Notes under the pieces: model-generated
Seen by the model: the letters and a program-made list of their open reading frames with translations, nothing else
Databases searched by the model: none
What the model was told of the DNA's origin: nothing
NCBI GenBank assembly: GCA_963922565.1
Contig: CAWUIQ010000016.1
Location: forward strand, 1-64,000
DNA: 64,000 nucleotides
Origin: JBCBKL01 sp963922565
GTDB taxonomy: Bacteria; Pseudomonadota; Alphaproteobacteria; Rhodobacterales; Rhodobacteraceae
Direction: 5' to 3'
In this document: positions 45,490 to 54,022 of the stretch, in pieces
Layout: every line of letters starts with the position of its first letter
Position numbering within the stretch: the stretch's first letter is position 1
Made by a program: the position numbers and the translations under genes

Positions 45490-46074
45490 ATGGCCAAGCT
45501 GTATTTTCACTATTCGACCATGAACGCGGGCAAATCCACGGTTCTCTTGCAGGCTGCCCATAACTACCAAGAGCGGGGGATGGAGCCGTATCTGCTGACC
45601 GCGCGCCTTGACGACCGGGCCGGTCACGGCAGGATCGCGTCCCGCATCGGCATCGGGTCGGAGGCCGATACGTTTGATCAGACCGAGGATCTCTTCGCCA
45701 AGCTGCAAAATCGTCTTGATCAGGGATCAGTGGCCTGCGTCTTTGTCGACGAGGCGCAGTTTCTGACCGCCGAGCAGGTCTGGCAACTGGCCCGTGCGGT
45801 GGACGATCTGAAGGTGCCGGTGATGTGCTATGGGCTGCGGGTCGACTTCCGCGGCGAGCTTTTTCCCGGCTCTGCAACGTTATTGGCTCTGGCCGACGAG
45901 ATGCGCGAGGTCCGCACCATCTGTCATTGCGGCAAGAAGGCAACTATGGTGGTTCGCCAGGACAGCGACGGCAACGTGCTGAAAGACGGCGCGCAGGTTC
46001 AGGTCGGTGGCAATGAAACCTATGTCAGCCTTTGCCGCCGCCACTGGCGTGACGCAGTCGGCGACGAAACCTAG
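45490..46074 (+). CDS. tdk: Thymidine kinase
   Basis: A 194-aa type II thymidine kinase that phosphorylates thymidine with ATP in nucleotide salvage. P-loop MNAGKSTVLLQ, Walker B-like VFVDEAQFL, and the zinc cysteines in ICHCGKK and LCRRHW. Full length. It converges on the hydroxyacid dehydrogenase gene with a 4-bp overlap of stop codons. Confidence 0.95.
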   Translation: MAKLYFHYSTMNAGKSTVLLQAAHNYQERGMEPYLLTARLDDRAGHGRIASRIGIGSEADTFDQTEDLFAKLQNRLDQGSVACVFVDEAQFLTAEQVWQLARAVDDLKVPVMCYGLRVDFRGELFPGSATLLALADEMREVRTICHCGKKATMVVRQDSDGNVLKDGAQVQVGGNETYVSLCRRHWRDAVGDET

Positions 46075-47030
46075 ACCGCGTTCGGCGCATTCTGCCCGTC
46101 GATCAAGACCGCCTTGAGGTTGTCCAGCGCCATCATGCCCATGGCCGTTCTGACCTCGAGCGCCGCAGTCCCCAGATGCGGCAGCAACGTCACGTTATCG
46201 AGCGCTTTCAAAGCATCCGGAACCGCCGGTTCAAACTCATAGACGTCGAGACCCGCACCACCAATTTCGCCCCGCTCAAGAACACCGATCAGCGTCGTTT
46301 CATCAACCACGTCACCGCGAGAAATGTTGATGAAGTGGGCATGCGACGGCATCGCTGAGAAAACAGATGCACCAATCAGATGGCGGGTCTCCGCTCCGCC
46401 TGGAACGGCAGCCACAAGGACATCAACACTGGCAGCCAGATCTTCGAGCGTTTCGACGCGCTCAGCAGGCGGATCAAGCTCCTTGGCTGAACGGTTGAAG
46501 TATTTGACTTTCATTCCAAACCCGAAATGGCAGCGCCGCGCAATCGCCTGACCGATGCGGCCCATCCCGACGATTCCCACGGTCTTGCCACTGAGATGCA
46601 GCCCAAGCATCTGCGTCGGATGCCAGCCTTCCCAAGCGTGGGACCGCACCAGACGCTCGCCCTCGCCCGCGCGCCGGGCGCTCATCAGCATAAGCGTCAT
46701 CGCGATATCCGCAGTCGCGTCGGTGACCGCGCCCGGCGTATTGCTGACGATAACACCAGCCGCCTTGGCCGTCGCGGCGTCGATGTGATTGTAGCCCACG
46801 CCGAAATTCGCGAGAAGCCGGCACTGCGGCTCTGCAACGTCGGCAAAAACCGCTGCCGAAAACGCATCGCCCAGCGTGGGCATCACGCCGTCATAGTCGG
46901 TCAAGGCGGCGCGCAACTCCACCTCGTCCAACGGCCGCGTAGTGGGCCGGTGCACCACGTCGTCAAAGAGGCTATCCGCCCGGGCCGCAACGGCATCCGG
47001 CATCGGGCGGGTGATCAGAACCTTGGTCAA
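46071..47030 (-). CDS. D-2-hydroxyacid dehydrogenase (glyoxylate/hydroxypyruvate reductase type)
   Basis: A 319-aa NAD(P)-dependent enzyme. Rossmann motif GIVGMGRIGQAIARR, catalytic Arg in NISRGDVVDE, Glu in the following EFEPAVPD area, and His in LLPHLGTAALEVR. It probably reduces glyoxylate or hydroxypyruvate. The start is TTG and overlaps the csaA stop (TTGA). Last gene of ybjN-proC-csaA-dehydrogenase. Confidence 0.9.
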   Translation of the reverse strand: MTKVLITRPMPDAVAARADSLFDDVVHRPTTRPLDEVELRAALTDYDGVMPTLGDAFSAAVFADVAEPQCRLLANFGVGYNHIDAATAKAAGVIVSNTPGAVTDATADIAMTLMLMSARRAGEGERLVRSHAWEGWHPTQMLGLHLSGKTVGIVGMGRIGQAIARRCHFGFGMKVKYFNRSAKELDPPAERVETLEDLAASVDVLVAAVPGGAETRHLIGASVFSAMPSHAHFINISRGDVVDETTLIGVLERGEIGGAGLDVYEFEPAVPDALKALDNVTLLPHLGTAALEVRTAMGMMALDNLKAVLIDGQNAPNAV

Positions 47031-47365
47031 TGCATCCGCCCTCCGATAGGGACAGTCTGATCCGGACTGATCAGAACCACTTCACCCGCCTCGTCCGGCA
47101 AACCCAGAACGAGAACTTCGGACATGAACGGCCCGATCTGGCGGGCTGGAAAATTGACCACGGCCAGCACCTGTCGCCCCTCAAGATCACCGGGCGTGTA
47201 ATGCGCGGTGACCTGGGCCGAGGTCTTTTTCTCACCAATCTCGGGGCCAAAATCGATCCACATCTTGATCGCAGGTTTGCGGGCCTCGGGAAAAGGCTCG
47301 GCCTTGATGATCCGCCCCACGCGGATGTCGACCTTCATAAAATCATCGAAAGTGATCTCACCCAT
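47027..47365 (-). CDS. csaA: CsaA-type tRNA-binding domain protein
   Basis: A 112-aa single EMAP-II-like OB-fold protein. FDDFMKVDIRVGRIIKAE opens it, and the KPAIKMWIDFGPEIGEKKTSA strand region is typical. Relatives bind tRNA elbows; a secretion-chaperone role was described for Bacillus CsaA. It overlaps proC by eight bases and the dehydrogenase by four. Confidence 0.9.
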   Translation of the reverse strand: MGEITFDDFMKVDIRVGRIIKAEPFPEARKPAIKMWIDFGPEIGEKKTSAQVTAHYTPGDLEGRQVLAVVNFPARQIGPFMSEVLVLGLPDEAGEVVLISPDQTVPIGGRMH

Positions 47366-48170
47366 CGGCCAACTCCCTTGAACGCTGTGTCGCCGCCGCC
47401 ACGGTCTTTCGGATCAGCGGGGGCAAACCGCTCGTCTGGTCCATCAGCACCTCAAGCCCGGCCTGCGTCGTGCCATTGGGGCTGGTCACATTAACGCGCA
47501 ATTGGCTCGGGGTTTCCTCGGATTGCATGGCCAAAGCCCCGGCACCGGCCACGGTGGCCTTGGCCAAAGCCATGGCAAGATCGGCGGGCAAACCCTGCGC
47601 CTCTCCAGCAGCGGCCAAAGTTTCTATCAGATGAAAGACATAAGCGGGGCCAGATCCACTGACGCCGGTCACCGCATCCATCTGGCTTTCATTATCAAGA
47701 CGAACCACATGGCCGACGGCGCTAAGCAAGGCCTCTGCCTCATCAAGCGCGGACTGGCCAGTCTTGTTCGCCACCAGCGCCGTGATCCCCTGCCCGATCG
47801 CCGCCGGTGTGTTGGGCATCGCGCGAACCACTGGCGTCGCTTGGCCAAGGACGTTTTCGAAAGAGGAAAGGGTTGTACCAGCTGCCACGCTCAGAAAGAC
47901 GGTCTCTCCGCCGCCGAGTTCCGACATTAAGGGCAAGGCATCGGCCATCATCTGGGGCTTGACCGCCACGACGACGACAGCAGGCGCTTGGGGTATGTCG
48001 ATGTTCAGGTTCACGCCGCTCGACCGCAGCCAGTCGGACGGGACGGGATCGCGAACCCAAACCGATTGTGGCGGCAATCCTCTGGCCAGCCACCCGGCCA
48101 ACATCGCCGATCCCATTTTTCCGCAGCCCAAAAGGACAAGACCCCGGGCTGCGATACGCGTGTTCTTCAT
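47358..48170 (-). CDS. proC: Pyrroline-5-carboxylate reductase
   Basis: A 270-aa NAD(P)H-dependent enzyme for the last step of proline synthesis. The Rossmann motif is VLLGCGKMGSAMLAGWL and the C-terminal dimer/active region is SGSGPAYVFHLIETLA followed by SPNGTTQAGLEVL. The ATG beginning MKNTRIAARG gives the expected length; GGGGGGATCA stands just before it. It lies 28 bp after the YbjN-family gene. Confidence 0.94.
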   Translation of the reverse strand: MKNTRIAARGLVLLGCGKMGSAMLAGWLARGLPPQSVWVRDPVPSDWLRSSGVNLNIDIPQAPAVVVVAVKPQMMADALPLMSELGGGETVFLSVAAGTTLSSFENVLGQATPVVRAMPNTPAAIGQGITALVANKTGQSALDEAEALLSAVGHVVRLDNESQMDAVTGVSGSGPAYVFHLIETLAAAGEAQGLPADLAMALAKATVAGAGALAMQSEETPSQLRVNVTSPNGTTQAGLEVLMDQTSGLPPLIRKTVAAATQRSRELADG

Positions 48171-48198
48171 TGATCCCCCCGTCCATGCGGGGCGGAGG

Positions 48199-48699
48199 TT
48201 ATGCGCGACCGTAGGCCTCTGCAATGGCGACCTGCATGGCGTCACGCGGGCTGCGGCCACCCCAGACCAGAAGCTGAAGCGCGGGATAGTACCGTTCCGC
48301 GCTCATGACGGCGGCTCCGATAACGGTGTCAATCTGATCGGCAGACGCCACCTGGCCACCGGAAAGCACAAGGCCATAGCGATAGACCATCAGCTTCTGT
48401 TCCGGCCAATAAGTAAAGGCACCCGCCCAGCATTGATCATTGATCAGGTTCAGCAGCTCATAGAGACCATCGACCTGATCTTCGGGCGGATCCATCTCGA
48501 AGGTGCAGACCATCCGCAGCGTTTCATCGAACCCAGACCATGCGGTCGTGATGGAATAGGTGCGCCATTGGCCTTCGACGGCCATGGCGATCTGATCGTC
48601 GCCAATGCGGTCGAAATCCCAGTCGCGATGCTCCGCCAGGTGCTCCACAATATCGATGGGATGAATTTCGTCTTCCAGGTACTGCTCGGAAAGGGCCAT
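48199..48699 (-). CDS. YbjN-domain protein
   Basis: A 166-aa acidic, soluble protein of the YbjN family (tetrameric fold related to type III secretion chaperones). The middle segment FDETLRMVCTFEMDPPED and the ending ERYYPALQLLVWGG are typical. In other bacteria YbjN influences stress tolerance and motility, but the mechanism is unknown. First gene of the proC operon. Confidence 0.85.
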   Translation of the reverse strand: MALSEQYLEDEIHPIDIVEHLAEHRDWDFDRIGDDQIAMAVEGQWRTYSITTAWSGFDETLRMVCTFEMDPPEDQVDGLYELLNLINDQCWAGAFTYWPEQKLMVYRYGLVLSGGQVASADQIDTVIGAAVMSAERYYPALQLLVWGGRSPRDAMQVAIAEAYGRA

Positions 48700-49026
48700 T
48701 ATGCCACCTCATTATCGCTCTAGCGGCGGGGCTGGCAGCGCCCCAAGCGCTAGGTGCCTGCTCTAAAGACCGGGGCGAGCCCCCGTGCCTCTACCACATA
48801 TGGTGCGGTAGGGAACTTGATCACGCAACCCTTTATTTCGGGATATGCACAATAAATTGGGCATGACCAGCTGATCGGCCCGAAATGTCGACACGCTGCT
48901 TCTTCTCGTCGATCAATACGCCCGCCGGAGGCATCGAAACGGCACAACCGCAGTCACGCCGGGTACGAGGCGATCATCAAACACTGGCGGAATTGTTGAA
49001 AATGGCGCGGCAGCGCCACCTTTTGA
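48700..49026. other. 327-bp gap upstream of the YbjN-family gene
   Basis: It contains the promoter side of the ybjN-proC operon, an imperfect hairpin around 48792-48812 (CTACC...GGTAG) and the ubiK terminator at its right end. No coding region or tRNA fold is supported. Confidence 0.5.
48998..49018 (-). terminator. Rho-independent terminator of ubiK
   Basis: On the minus strand TGGCGC, loop TGCC, GCGCCA, then TTTTC. The stem is six GC-rich pairs, starting nine bases after the ubiK stop. Confidence 0.65.
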
Positions 49027-49272
49027 CTAGCTCTTGGCTTCGAGCGCCTCGATGCGTGCCTTAAGCGCTTCGTTCTCTTCGCGCGCCTTCTGCGCCATCG
49101 CACGAACCGCGTCGAACTCTTCCCGTGTAACGAAGTCCCGATCGGCGAGCCAGCGGTCGATCATCGATTTCATCGCCGTTTCGGCCTCTTCACGGGCACC
49201 CTGCGCCACACCCATGGCATTTGTCATGAGTTGCGAGATGTCATCGAAAATCTTGCCGCGCGCTTGCATCTG
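49027..49272 (-). CDS. ubiK: Ubiquinone biosynthesis accessory factor UbiK-like (BMFP domain)
   Basis: An 81-aa helical protein: an amphipathic N-terminal helix (KIFDDISQLMTNAMGVAQG) and a C-terminal coiled coil (REENEALKARIEALEAK). The E. coli relative UbiK assists the soluble Ubi complex in aerobic ubiquinone synthesis. GGAG eight bases before the ATG fixes the start; a longer frame lacks one. Diverges from lgt. Confidence 0.88.
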   Translation of the reverse strand, partial: QMQARGKIFDDISQLMTNAMGVAQGAREEAETAMKSMIDRWLADRDFVTREEFDAVRAMAQKAREENEALKARIEALEAKS

Positions 49273-49363
49273 TCGTCTCCAGGTCATCCGTAACGCCTAT
49301 ATGGGCCGCAAAAGGAAAAGCCGCAAGGTTGACGCGCGCCAGAGCAGAGGCAAAAAGACACGG

Positions 49364-50266
49364 ATGACAGGTCTGATACCCTTCCCGGACATCTCGCCCG
49401 AGCTCTTCAGCATTTCGATATTCGGCTTCGAACTGGCGCTGCGCTGGTATGCGCTCGCCTATATCGTGGGCATCCTGTTGGGCTGGCGGATGGTTGTTGC
49501 GGCGGTCAAGGCGCAGCGGCTCTGGCCGAACGAGCGCGCGCCCATGACCCCGGCACAAATCGAGGACCTGCTGACCTGGGTCATTCTCGGCGTGATCCTG
49601 GGCGGCAGGCTGGGCTACGTCCTCTTCTACAAACCCGCCCACTACCTCCAGAACCCGGGCGAGATCCTTATGGTTTGGGAGGGCGGTATGGCCTTTCACG
49701 GCGGCCTGCTCGGTGTGCTTCTGGCCGCGTGGCTCTTCACCATCCGGCAAGGCCTGCCGAAGCTCAGTGTGGCCGACGCGATCTGTTTCGGTGTCCCGCC
49801 CGGCCTTCTCTTGGGCCGCATCGCCAATTTCATCAATGCCGAACTCTGGGGCCGACCAACGACCATGCCGTGGGGCGTGGCCTTTCCGGGCGAGATGGCG
49901 CAGACCTGCCCCGGCGTGATCGGCCTTTGTGCCCGCCACCCCTCCCAGCTCTACGAGGCCGCACTTGAGGGTCTGATCCTCGGCGCTGTTCTCATCTGGA
50001 TGGTCTGGCGGCGCGGAGCCTTCAAGCGGCCCGGGCTTGTCAGCGGCGTGTTCTTTGCCGGCTACGGCATGGGGCGCTTTATCGTCGAATTCGTGCGGCA
50101 GCCTGACGCCCAGTTCATAAGCCCCGGCAATCCGCTTGGACTGGCTTGGCATATCAGCGGCTACGGCTTCACGATGGGCCAGCTGTTGTCGCTGCCGATG
50201 ATCGCGCTTGGCGCGTGGCTCATTCTCCGCGCACGGGCGCCAGCGCAGCGCACGCAAGAGGCATGA
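49364..50266 (+). CDS. lgt: Prolipoprotein diacylglyceryl transferase
   Basis: A 300-aa seven-helix inner-membrane enzyme that transfers diacylglyceryl from phosphatidylglycerol to the lipobox cysteine of prolipoproteins. The Lgt signature region reads GLLLGRIANFINAELWGRPT; RHPSQLYEA and GYGMGRFIVEFVR carry the conserved His-Tyr and Arg. The ATG beginning MTGLIPFPDISPELF is chosen; an ATG 63 bp earlier adds a very basic tail. The stop overlaps the midA start. Confidence 0.95.
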   Translation: MTGLIPFPDISPELFSISIFGFELALRWYALAYIVGILLGWRMVVAAVKAQRLWPNERAPMTPAQIEDLLTWVILGVILGGRLGYVLFYKPAHYLQNPGEILMVWEGGMAFHGGLLGVLLAAWLFTIRQGLPKLSVADAICFGVPPGLLLGRIANFINAELWGRPTTMPWGVAFPGEMAQTCPGVIGLCARHPSQLYEAALEGLILGAVLIWMVWRRGAFKRPGLVSGVFFAGYGMGRFIVEFVRQPDAQFISPGNPLGLAWHISGYGFTMGQLLSLPMIALGAWLILRARAPAQRTQEA

Positions 50267-51321
50267 GCCTCAAGGAGCAGCTTATCGCCCGCATCGCCGC
50301 CGAGGGGCCGATCAGCATCGCCGATTACATGGCCGAAGCGCTGATGCATCCGCAATACGGGTACTACACGACCCGCGACCCGCTGGGCGCCAAAGGTGAT
50401 TTCACGACGGCACCGGAGATCAGCCAGATGTTCGGCGAACTTGTGGGACTTTGCCTAGCGCAAGCTTGGCTGAACCAGGGGGCACCCACGCCATTCAACC
50501 TTGCTGAGCTGGGCCCCGGGCGCGGCACACTGATGGCCGATATCCTGCGGGCAACACGGTCGGTACCGGGCTTTGCCGAAGGATGCCGCATCTGCCTGAT
50601 CGAGGCATCGCCAGTGCTGCGCGCAGCACAACAGGAGCGACTTTCGCAGTATGACCCGGTCTGGTTTGACCACGTGGATGCGCTTTCCGACGCACCACTG
50701 TTCCTGGTGGCCAATGAATTCTTCGATGCCTTGCCGATCCGGCAGTTCCAACGGGATGGAAAGGGTTGGCGCGAACGGCGGGTGGGCGCGGATGCCGATA
50801 CGCTCTGCCTTGGGCTTGGGCAGATGCAGGCACAGCCAGCGCTTGACCATCGGCTTTCAGACACGCGGGACGGCGATATCGTGGAACATTGCCCAGGCGC
50901 GGGCCCCATCATCGAAGCCCTGACCGGACGGATTGCCCGACACGGCGGCGCTGCGCTTGTGATCGACTATGGCGATTGGCGCAGCCTCGGCGACACGCTG
51001 CAGGCGTTACGGCACCACGAGGCCGCCGATCCCTTGGCCGATCCGGGTGCCGCCGACCTGACGGCCCATGTGGATTTCGAAGCGCTCGCCACGGCCGCGC
51101 AATGCGCCCATACCCGCCTCACGCCGCAGGGCGTGTTCCTCGAACGGCTGGGCATCACCCAACGCGCGCAAAGGCTCGCTCAGCAGCTGAGCGGCGAGCG
51201 ACAGGAAAGCCACATCGCCGCGCATCGCCGGTTGACGCACCCCGATGAAATGGGAAACCTGTTCAAGGTCATCGGGTTCTATCCCGAGACCGCCGAAGCG
51301 CCACCCGGACTGGACATATGA
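50263..51321 (+). CDS. MidA/NDUFAF7-family SAM-dependent methyltransferase
   Basis: A 352-aa class I methyltransferase. YMAEALMHPQYGYYTTRDPLG opens the family domain, AELGPGRGTLMADILR is the SAM-binding motif, and VANEFFDALPIRQF follows. The mitochondrial relative NDUFAF7 symmetrically dimethylates an arginine in the complex I 49-kDa subunit; the bacterial role is probably similar but unproven. Overlaps lgt and pgeF by four bases each. Confidence 0.9.
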   Translation: MSLKEQLIARIAAEGPISIADYMAEALMHPQYGYYTTRDPLGAKGDFTTAPEISQMFGELVGLCLAQAWLNQGAPTPFNLAELGPGRGTLMADILRATRSVPGFAEGCRICLIEASPVLRAAQQERLSQYDPVWFDHVDALSDAPLFLVANEFFDALPIRQFQRDGKGWRERRVGADADTLCLGLGQMQAQPALDHRLSDTRDGDIVEHCPGAGPIIEALTGRIARHGGAALVIDYGDWRSLGDTLQALRHHEAADPLADPGAADLTAHVDFEALATAAQCAHTRLTPQGVFLERLGITQRAQRLAQQLSGERQESHIAAHRRLTHPDEMGNLFKVIGFYPETAEAPPGLDI

Positions 51322-52073
51322 CCCTTGAGATCCTGACCGCAGATGCTCTCTCCCCGATCAGGCATGGGTTCTTCACGCGGGCTGGTGGGGCATCATCGGG
51401 GATTTTTGCGGGCCTGAATTGTGGGCTCGGCAGTTCCGACCAGACCGAAATCGTTACGATAAACCGGGCACGGGTCGCCGATGCGATGGACGTTGGCAAG
51501 GACAAGCTGGTCACTGTCCACCAGACCCATTCCAGCGCCGTCATCGACATCTCTGGCCCCCTCGGTGAAAAGCCGCAGGCCGATGCGATGGTGACGAAGA
51601 TCCCCGGTCTCGCCCTTTCGATTCTGACGGCTGACTGCCAACCCGTCCTATTCGGAGACCCGAAGGCCAAGGTCGTAGGCGCCGCACATGCCGGTTGGCG
51701 GGGTGCACTTGACGGGGTGCTCGAAGCGACGGTCGAAGCCATGGAACGGCTGGGCGCAGATCGGTCCGACATCGTGGCGATCATCGGGCCGACGATCAGC
51801 CAGCGAATGTACGAGGTCGGCCCGGAATACCTGGATACGTTCCTCGATCAAGATCCGGACAACGCCCGTTTCTTCGCCAACGGGAACGGAGATCGGCTTC
51901 ATTTCGATCTGCCCGCTTTCGGGCTGCACAGGTTGCGGCAGGCTGGCGTGGGACATGCGGAATGGACCCGTCATTGCACCTATTCCGACCCCGATCGCTT
52001 TTACAGCTACCGACGGAGCGTGCATGCAAAGGATCCCGATTATGGCCGGCTGATTTCCACCGTTCGACTGTAA
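51318..52073 (+). CDS. pgeF: Peptidoglycan editing factor PgeF (multicopper polyphenol oxidase fold)
   Basis: A 251-aa YfiH/DUF152 protein. Metal-site motifs HQTHSSAV, LTADCQPVLF and GAAHAGWRGALDGV are all present, with RHCTYSDPDRFYSYRR at the end. In E. coli the protein removes miswired L-Ser-containing peptidoglycan precursors; laccase or purine-nucleosidase activity has also been reported for relatives. Last gene of the lgt-midA-pgeF chain. Confidence 0.93.
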   Translation: MTLEILTADALSPIRHGFFTRAGGASSGIFAGLNCGLGSSDQTEIVTINRARVADAMDVGKDKLVTVHQTHSSAVIDISGPLGEKPQADAMVTKIPGLALSILTADCQPVLFGDPKAKVVGAAHAGWRGALDGVLEATVEAMERLGADRSDIVAIIGPTISQRMYEVGPEYLDTFLDQDPDNARFFANGNGDRLHFDLPAFGLHRLRQAGVGHAEWTRHCTYSDPDRFYSYRRSVHAKDPDYGRLISTVRL

Positions 52074-52186
52074 ATGTGACGGTCCGCCATAAAATGGCCA
52101 CAACTTTTAGATGAATTTGTCTCAATAACAGCGCATCCCAAGAAGACGGTAAACCGAGAAGCGCAGCAGGCAGAAGGTTGAGACAG

Positions 52187-52330
52187 ATGACGAAGAAGCG
52201 ATTCATCAGCATGTGGCTTGAAGCGTCAAAAGCCAGCGAAGTTAAGCTCCCATGGACCCGTGGCGCAACACGCACCGCGTTCATCGCAAAGCGCAGGCTG
52301 GCCCTGGCAACAGCGCGTAAGGCGGGCTGA
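52187..52330 (+). CDS. Small basic protein, 47 aa, uncharacterised
   Basis: A short gene between pgeF and the Hint gene. It begins MTKKRFISMWLEASKASE and ends with a basic stretch (AKRRLALATARKAG). GAAGGT lies about ten bases before the ATG. The high Lys/Arg content, the amphipathic N-terminal helix and the TRGATRTAFIA segment resemble small conserved proteins I recall from Rhodobacteraceae, but no function is known to me. A strong hairpin follows 24 bp after its stop. Confidence 0.5.
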   Translation: MTKKRFISMWLEASKASEVKLPWTRGATRTAFIAKRRLALATARKAG

Positions 52331-52353
52331 ACACCTCGAAAAGCGAATCGAAT

Positions 52354-52375
52354 GTGACGGGACTGGTCCGGTCAC
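52354..52375 (+). other. Strong hairpin after the small gene
   Basis: GTGACGGGAC, loop TG, GTCCGGTCAC: ten pairs with one mismatch. No T-run follows, so it is not a standard intrinsic terminator; an mRNA 3' end or attenuator between the small gene and the Hint gene is possible. Confidence 0.45.
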
Positions 52376-52557
52376 GTTCAACAATAGGCATCGCGCACCG
52401 GCGATTGGGGCGTGACGATGGCCGCTGAGCCGCCCGGATTTGACAACTAACCCGACGTTACCTGATCCTCCGACCGTTAATGACACAAAGACATACGTCT
52501 TTCTGTCGTCGTCGGTGGGGGCCGACGCAGACTGACCCGAGTTATGAAAGGTTGGCA

Positions 52558-53298
52558 ATGTCCGTCCCCGCTGGTTTGCGAGTGCCCCATTTAAATATTT
52601 CCCAGCCCCCTCGATACAGAGCCTACGAAATTACCGCTCTGACGCCCGACGGGACGATCACCAACGAGACAATAAAGGCCCCCATATCTGCACTGTTCGA
52701 CAGCGCGTTTTCCGCCTTTGCACGCGGCGCGATGCTGTCGACACCGGACGGCACAATCGCGATCGAGGATCTGTTGCCGGGCGATATGCTGAGTACGTCG
52801 GCGGGTGTCCCGGCAAAGGTCATGTGGATCGGATCGGCGACCTACCTTCCAGCGGATCCCGAACAGCCAACGCCCCTCGTCAACATCCTGGCTGACGGCT
52901 TCGGCCTTGCACGGCCCGTTTCTCTTCTGACCTTGGGACCAGCGGCACGTTTGCTGCGCACTCCGTCTCATCTGAAGCAGGTCATCGGACGCCGGCAGGT
53001 TTTGACGCCTGTTCTTGAATTCGTCGATCAGGAGCATGCCATTGAAGTCAGCCCGCCGCGGCCGGTGCGGCTTTATCACATCTGTCTGTCACGCCACGCC
53101 GCCGTCATGGCAAACGGGATCGAAACAGAAACCTATCACCCGGGCATGTCAGCGCTTCGGAAAATAACGCACGACCAGCGCAACCGCTTTCTTGGGCTGT
53201 TCCCGCACATCACGCACCCAACAGATTTCGGGCCGCTGGCGCATCCGCGCGCGCCAGAGATTGGCGAAGAGGTTTTCGAAAGTCTGAACGTGGCCTGA
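52558..53298 (+). CDS. Hint-domain protein lacking the usual first cysteine
   Basis: A 246-aa protein with a Hint (Hedgehog/intein) module from about residue 45 to 205. The block-A position reads AFARGAMLSTPDGTIAIEDL, where related Rhodobacteraceae proteins have Cys in CFARGT, so the self-cleaving nucleophile appears to be Ala. The C-terminal block YHICLSRHAAVMANGIETET matches the family. It may therefore be a non-splicing structural member. AAAGG precedes the ATG. It ends close to the convergent Lrp gene. Confidence 0.8.
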   Translation: MSVPAGLRVPHLNISQPPRYRAYEITALTPDGTITNETIKAPISALFDSAFSAFARGAMLSTPDGTIAIEDLLPGDMLSTSAGVPAKVMWIGSATYLPADPEQPTPLVNILADGFGLARPVSLLTLGPAARLLRTPSHLKQVIGRRQVLTPVLEFVDQEHAIEVSPPRPVRLYHICLSRHAAVMANGIETETYHPGMSALRKITHDQRNRFLGLFPHITHPTDFGPLAHPRAPEIGEEVFESLNVA

Positions 53299-53301
53299 CA
53301 G

Positions 53302-53802
53302 TTAGGCGCTCTTGCTCAGGCGGGCCTCGAGCACATCGAACGGCACGCCGGGCTCGAACTTGGCGTCGCGGATCACCAGCGATGTCTTGACGCTCGCGAC
53401 GTTTGGCGCGGTCAGAAGTTCACCGGTCAAGAACCTTTGAAAGCTGGATAAATCGGGTGCGACGCATTTGAGAATGAAGTCCACTTCGCCGTTCAGCATG
53501 TGGCATTCCCGAACCAGGGGCCAATCCCGACAGCGGGCTTCGAAAGCTGACAGATCCGCCTCGGCCTGGCTCGCGAGCCCCACCATCGCAAAGACGCGCA
53601 CCTCGAAACCCAGCTCGCTGGCATCGACATCGGCGTGATAGCCCCGGATATAGCCATTTTCCTCAAGCGTTCGGACCCGCCGCAGGCACGGCGGTGCAGA
53701 GATCCCCACCCGCTTGGCCAGCTCAACATTGGTCATTCGGCCATCAGCCTGCAACTCGGCCAATATTTTCCTATCAATGGGATCGAGTCGGGTACTTGCC
53801 AT
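53302..53802 (-). CDS. Lrp/AsnC-family transcriptional regulator
   Basis: A 166-aa regulator with an N-terminal HTH (LDPIDRKILAELQADGRMTN...LAKRVGISAPPCLRRVRTLE) and a C-terminal RAM effector domain (about 75-155). Such proteins sense amino acids and form octamers. The ATG beginning MASTRLDPID is family-typical. It stands upstream of, and divergent to, the CTERM surface protein and trxB, so those are candidate targets. Confidence 0.92.
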   Translation of the reverse strand: MASTRLDPIDRKILAELQADGRMTNVELAKRVGISAPPCLRRVRTLEENGYIRGYHADVDASELGFEVRVFAMVGLASQAEADLSAFEARCRDWPLVRECHMLNGEVDFILKCVAPDLSSFQRFLTGELLTAPNVASVKTSLVIRDAKFEPGVPFDVLEARLSKSA

Positions 53803-54022
53803 AGTCTCACCTGATTTTTCGAAACAATAGCATCGGACCCGCTGAGCGCAATAATATTGCGCAGTGGTGAAATATCGTTGTCCAAACCCACATTGATGGC
53901 GATTTGCGCACAGACCGTTCATTGGGCAATTGGGTCATTTTCTTGACAAAAGGTTAACGAAAGTGGCAAGTTTTTGCTGGGGAAGGTTTTTTCCCAAAAG
54001 CAATTTTATGCGGAGTTTTGAC

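Noticed and set aside
47764..48723. A 319-codon plus-strand open frame over proC and the YbjN-family gene
   Set aside because: Antisense of two recognisable genes; no domain resemblance.
48760..48830. tRNA-like fold in the gap before the YbjN-family gene
   Set aside because: Only one short imperfect hairpin; no T-arm or CCA-compatible acceptor stem.
49241..50257. A 338-codon minus-strand open frame over lgt
   Set aside because: Antisense of a well-conserved lgt; charged, repetitive composition typical of GC-rich antisense frames.
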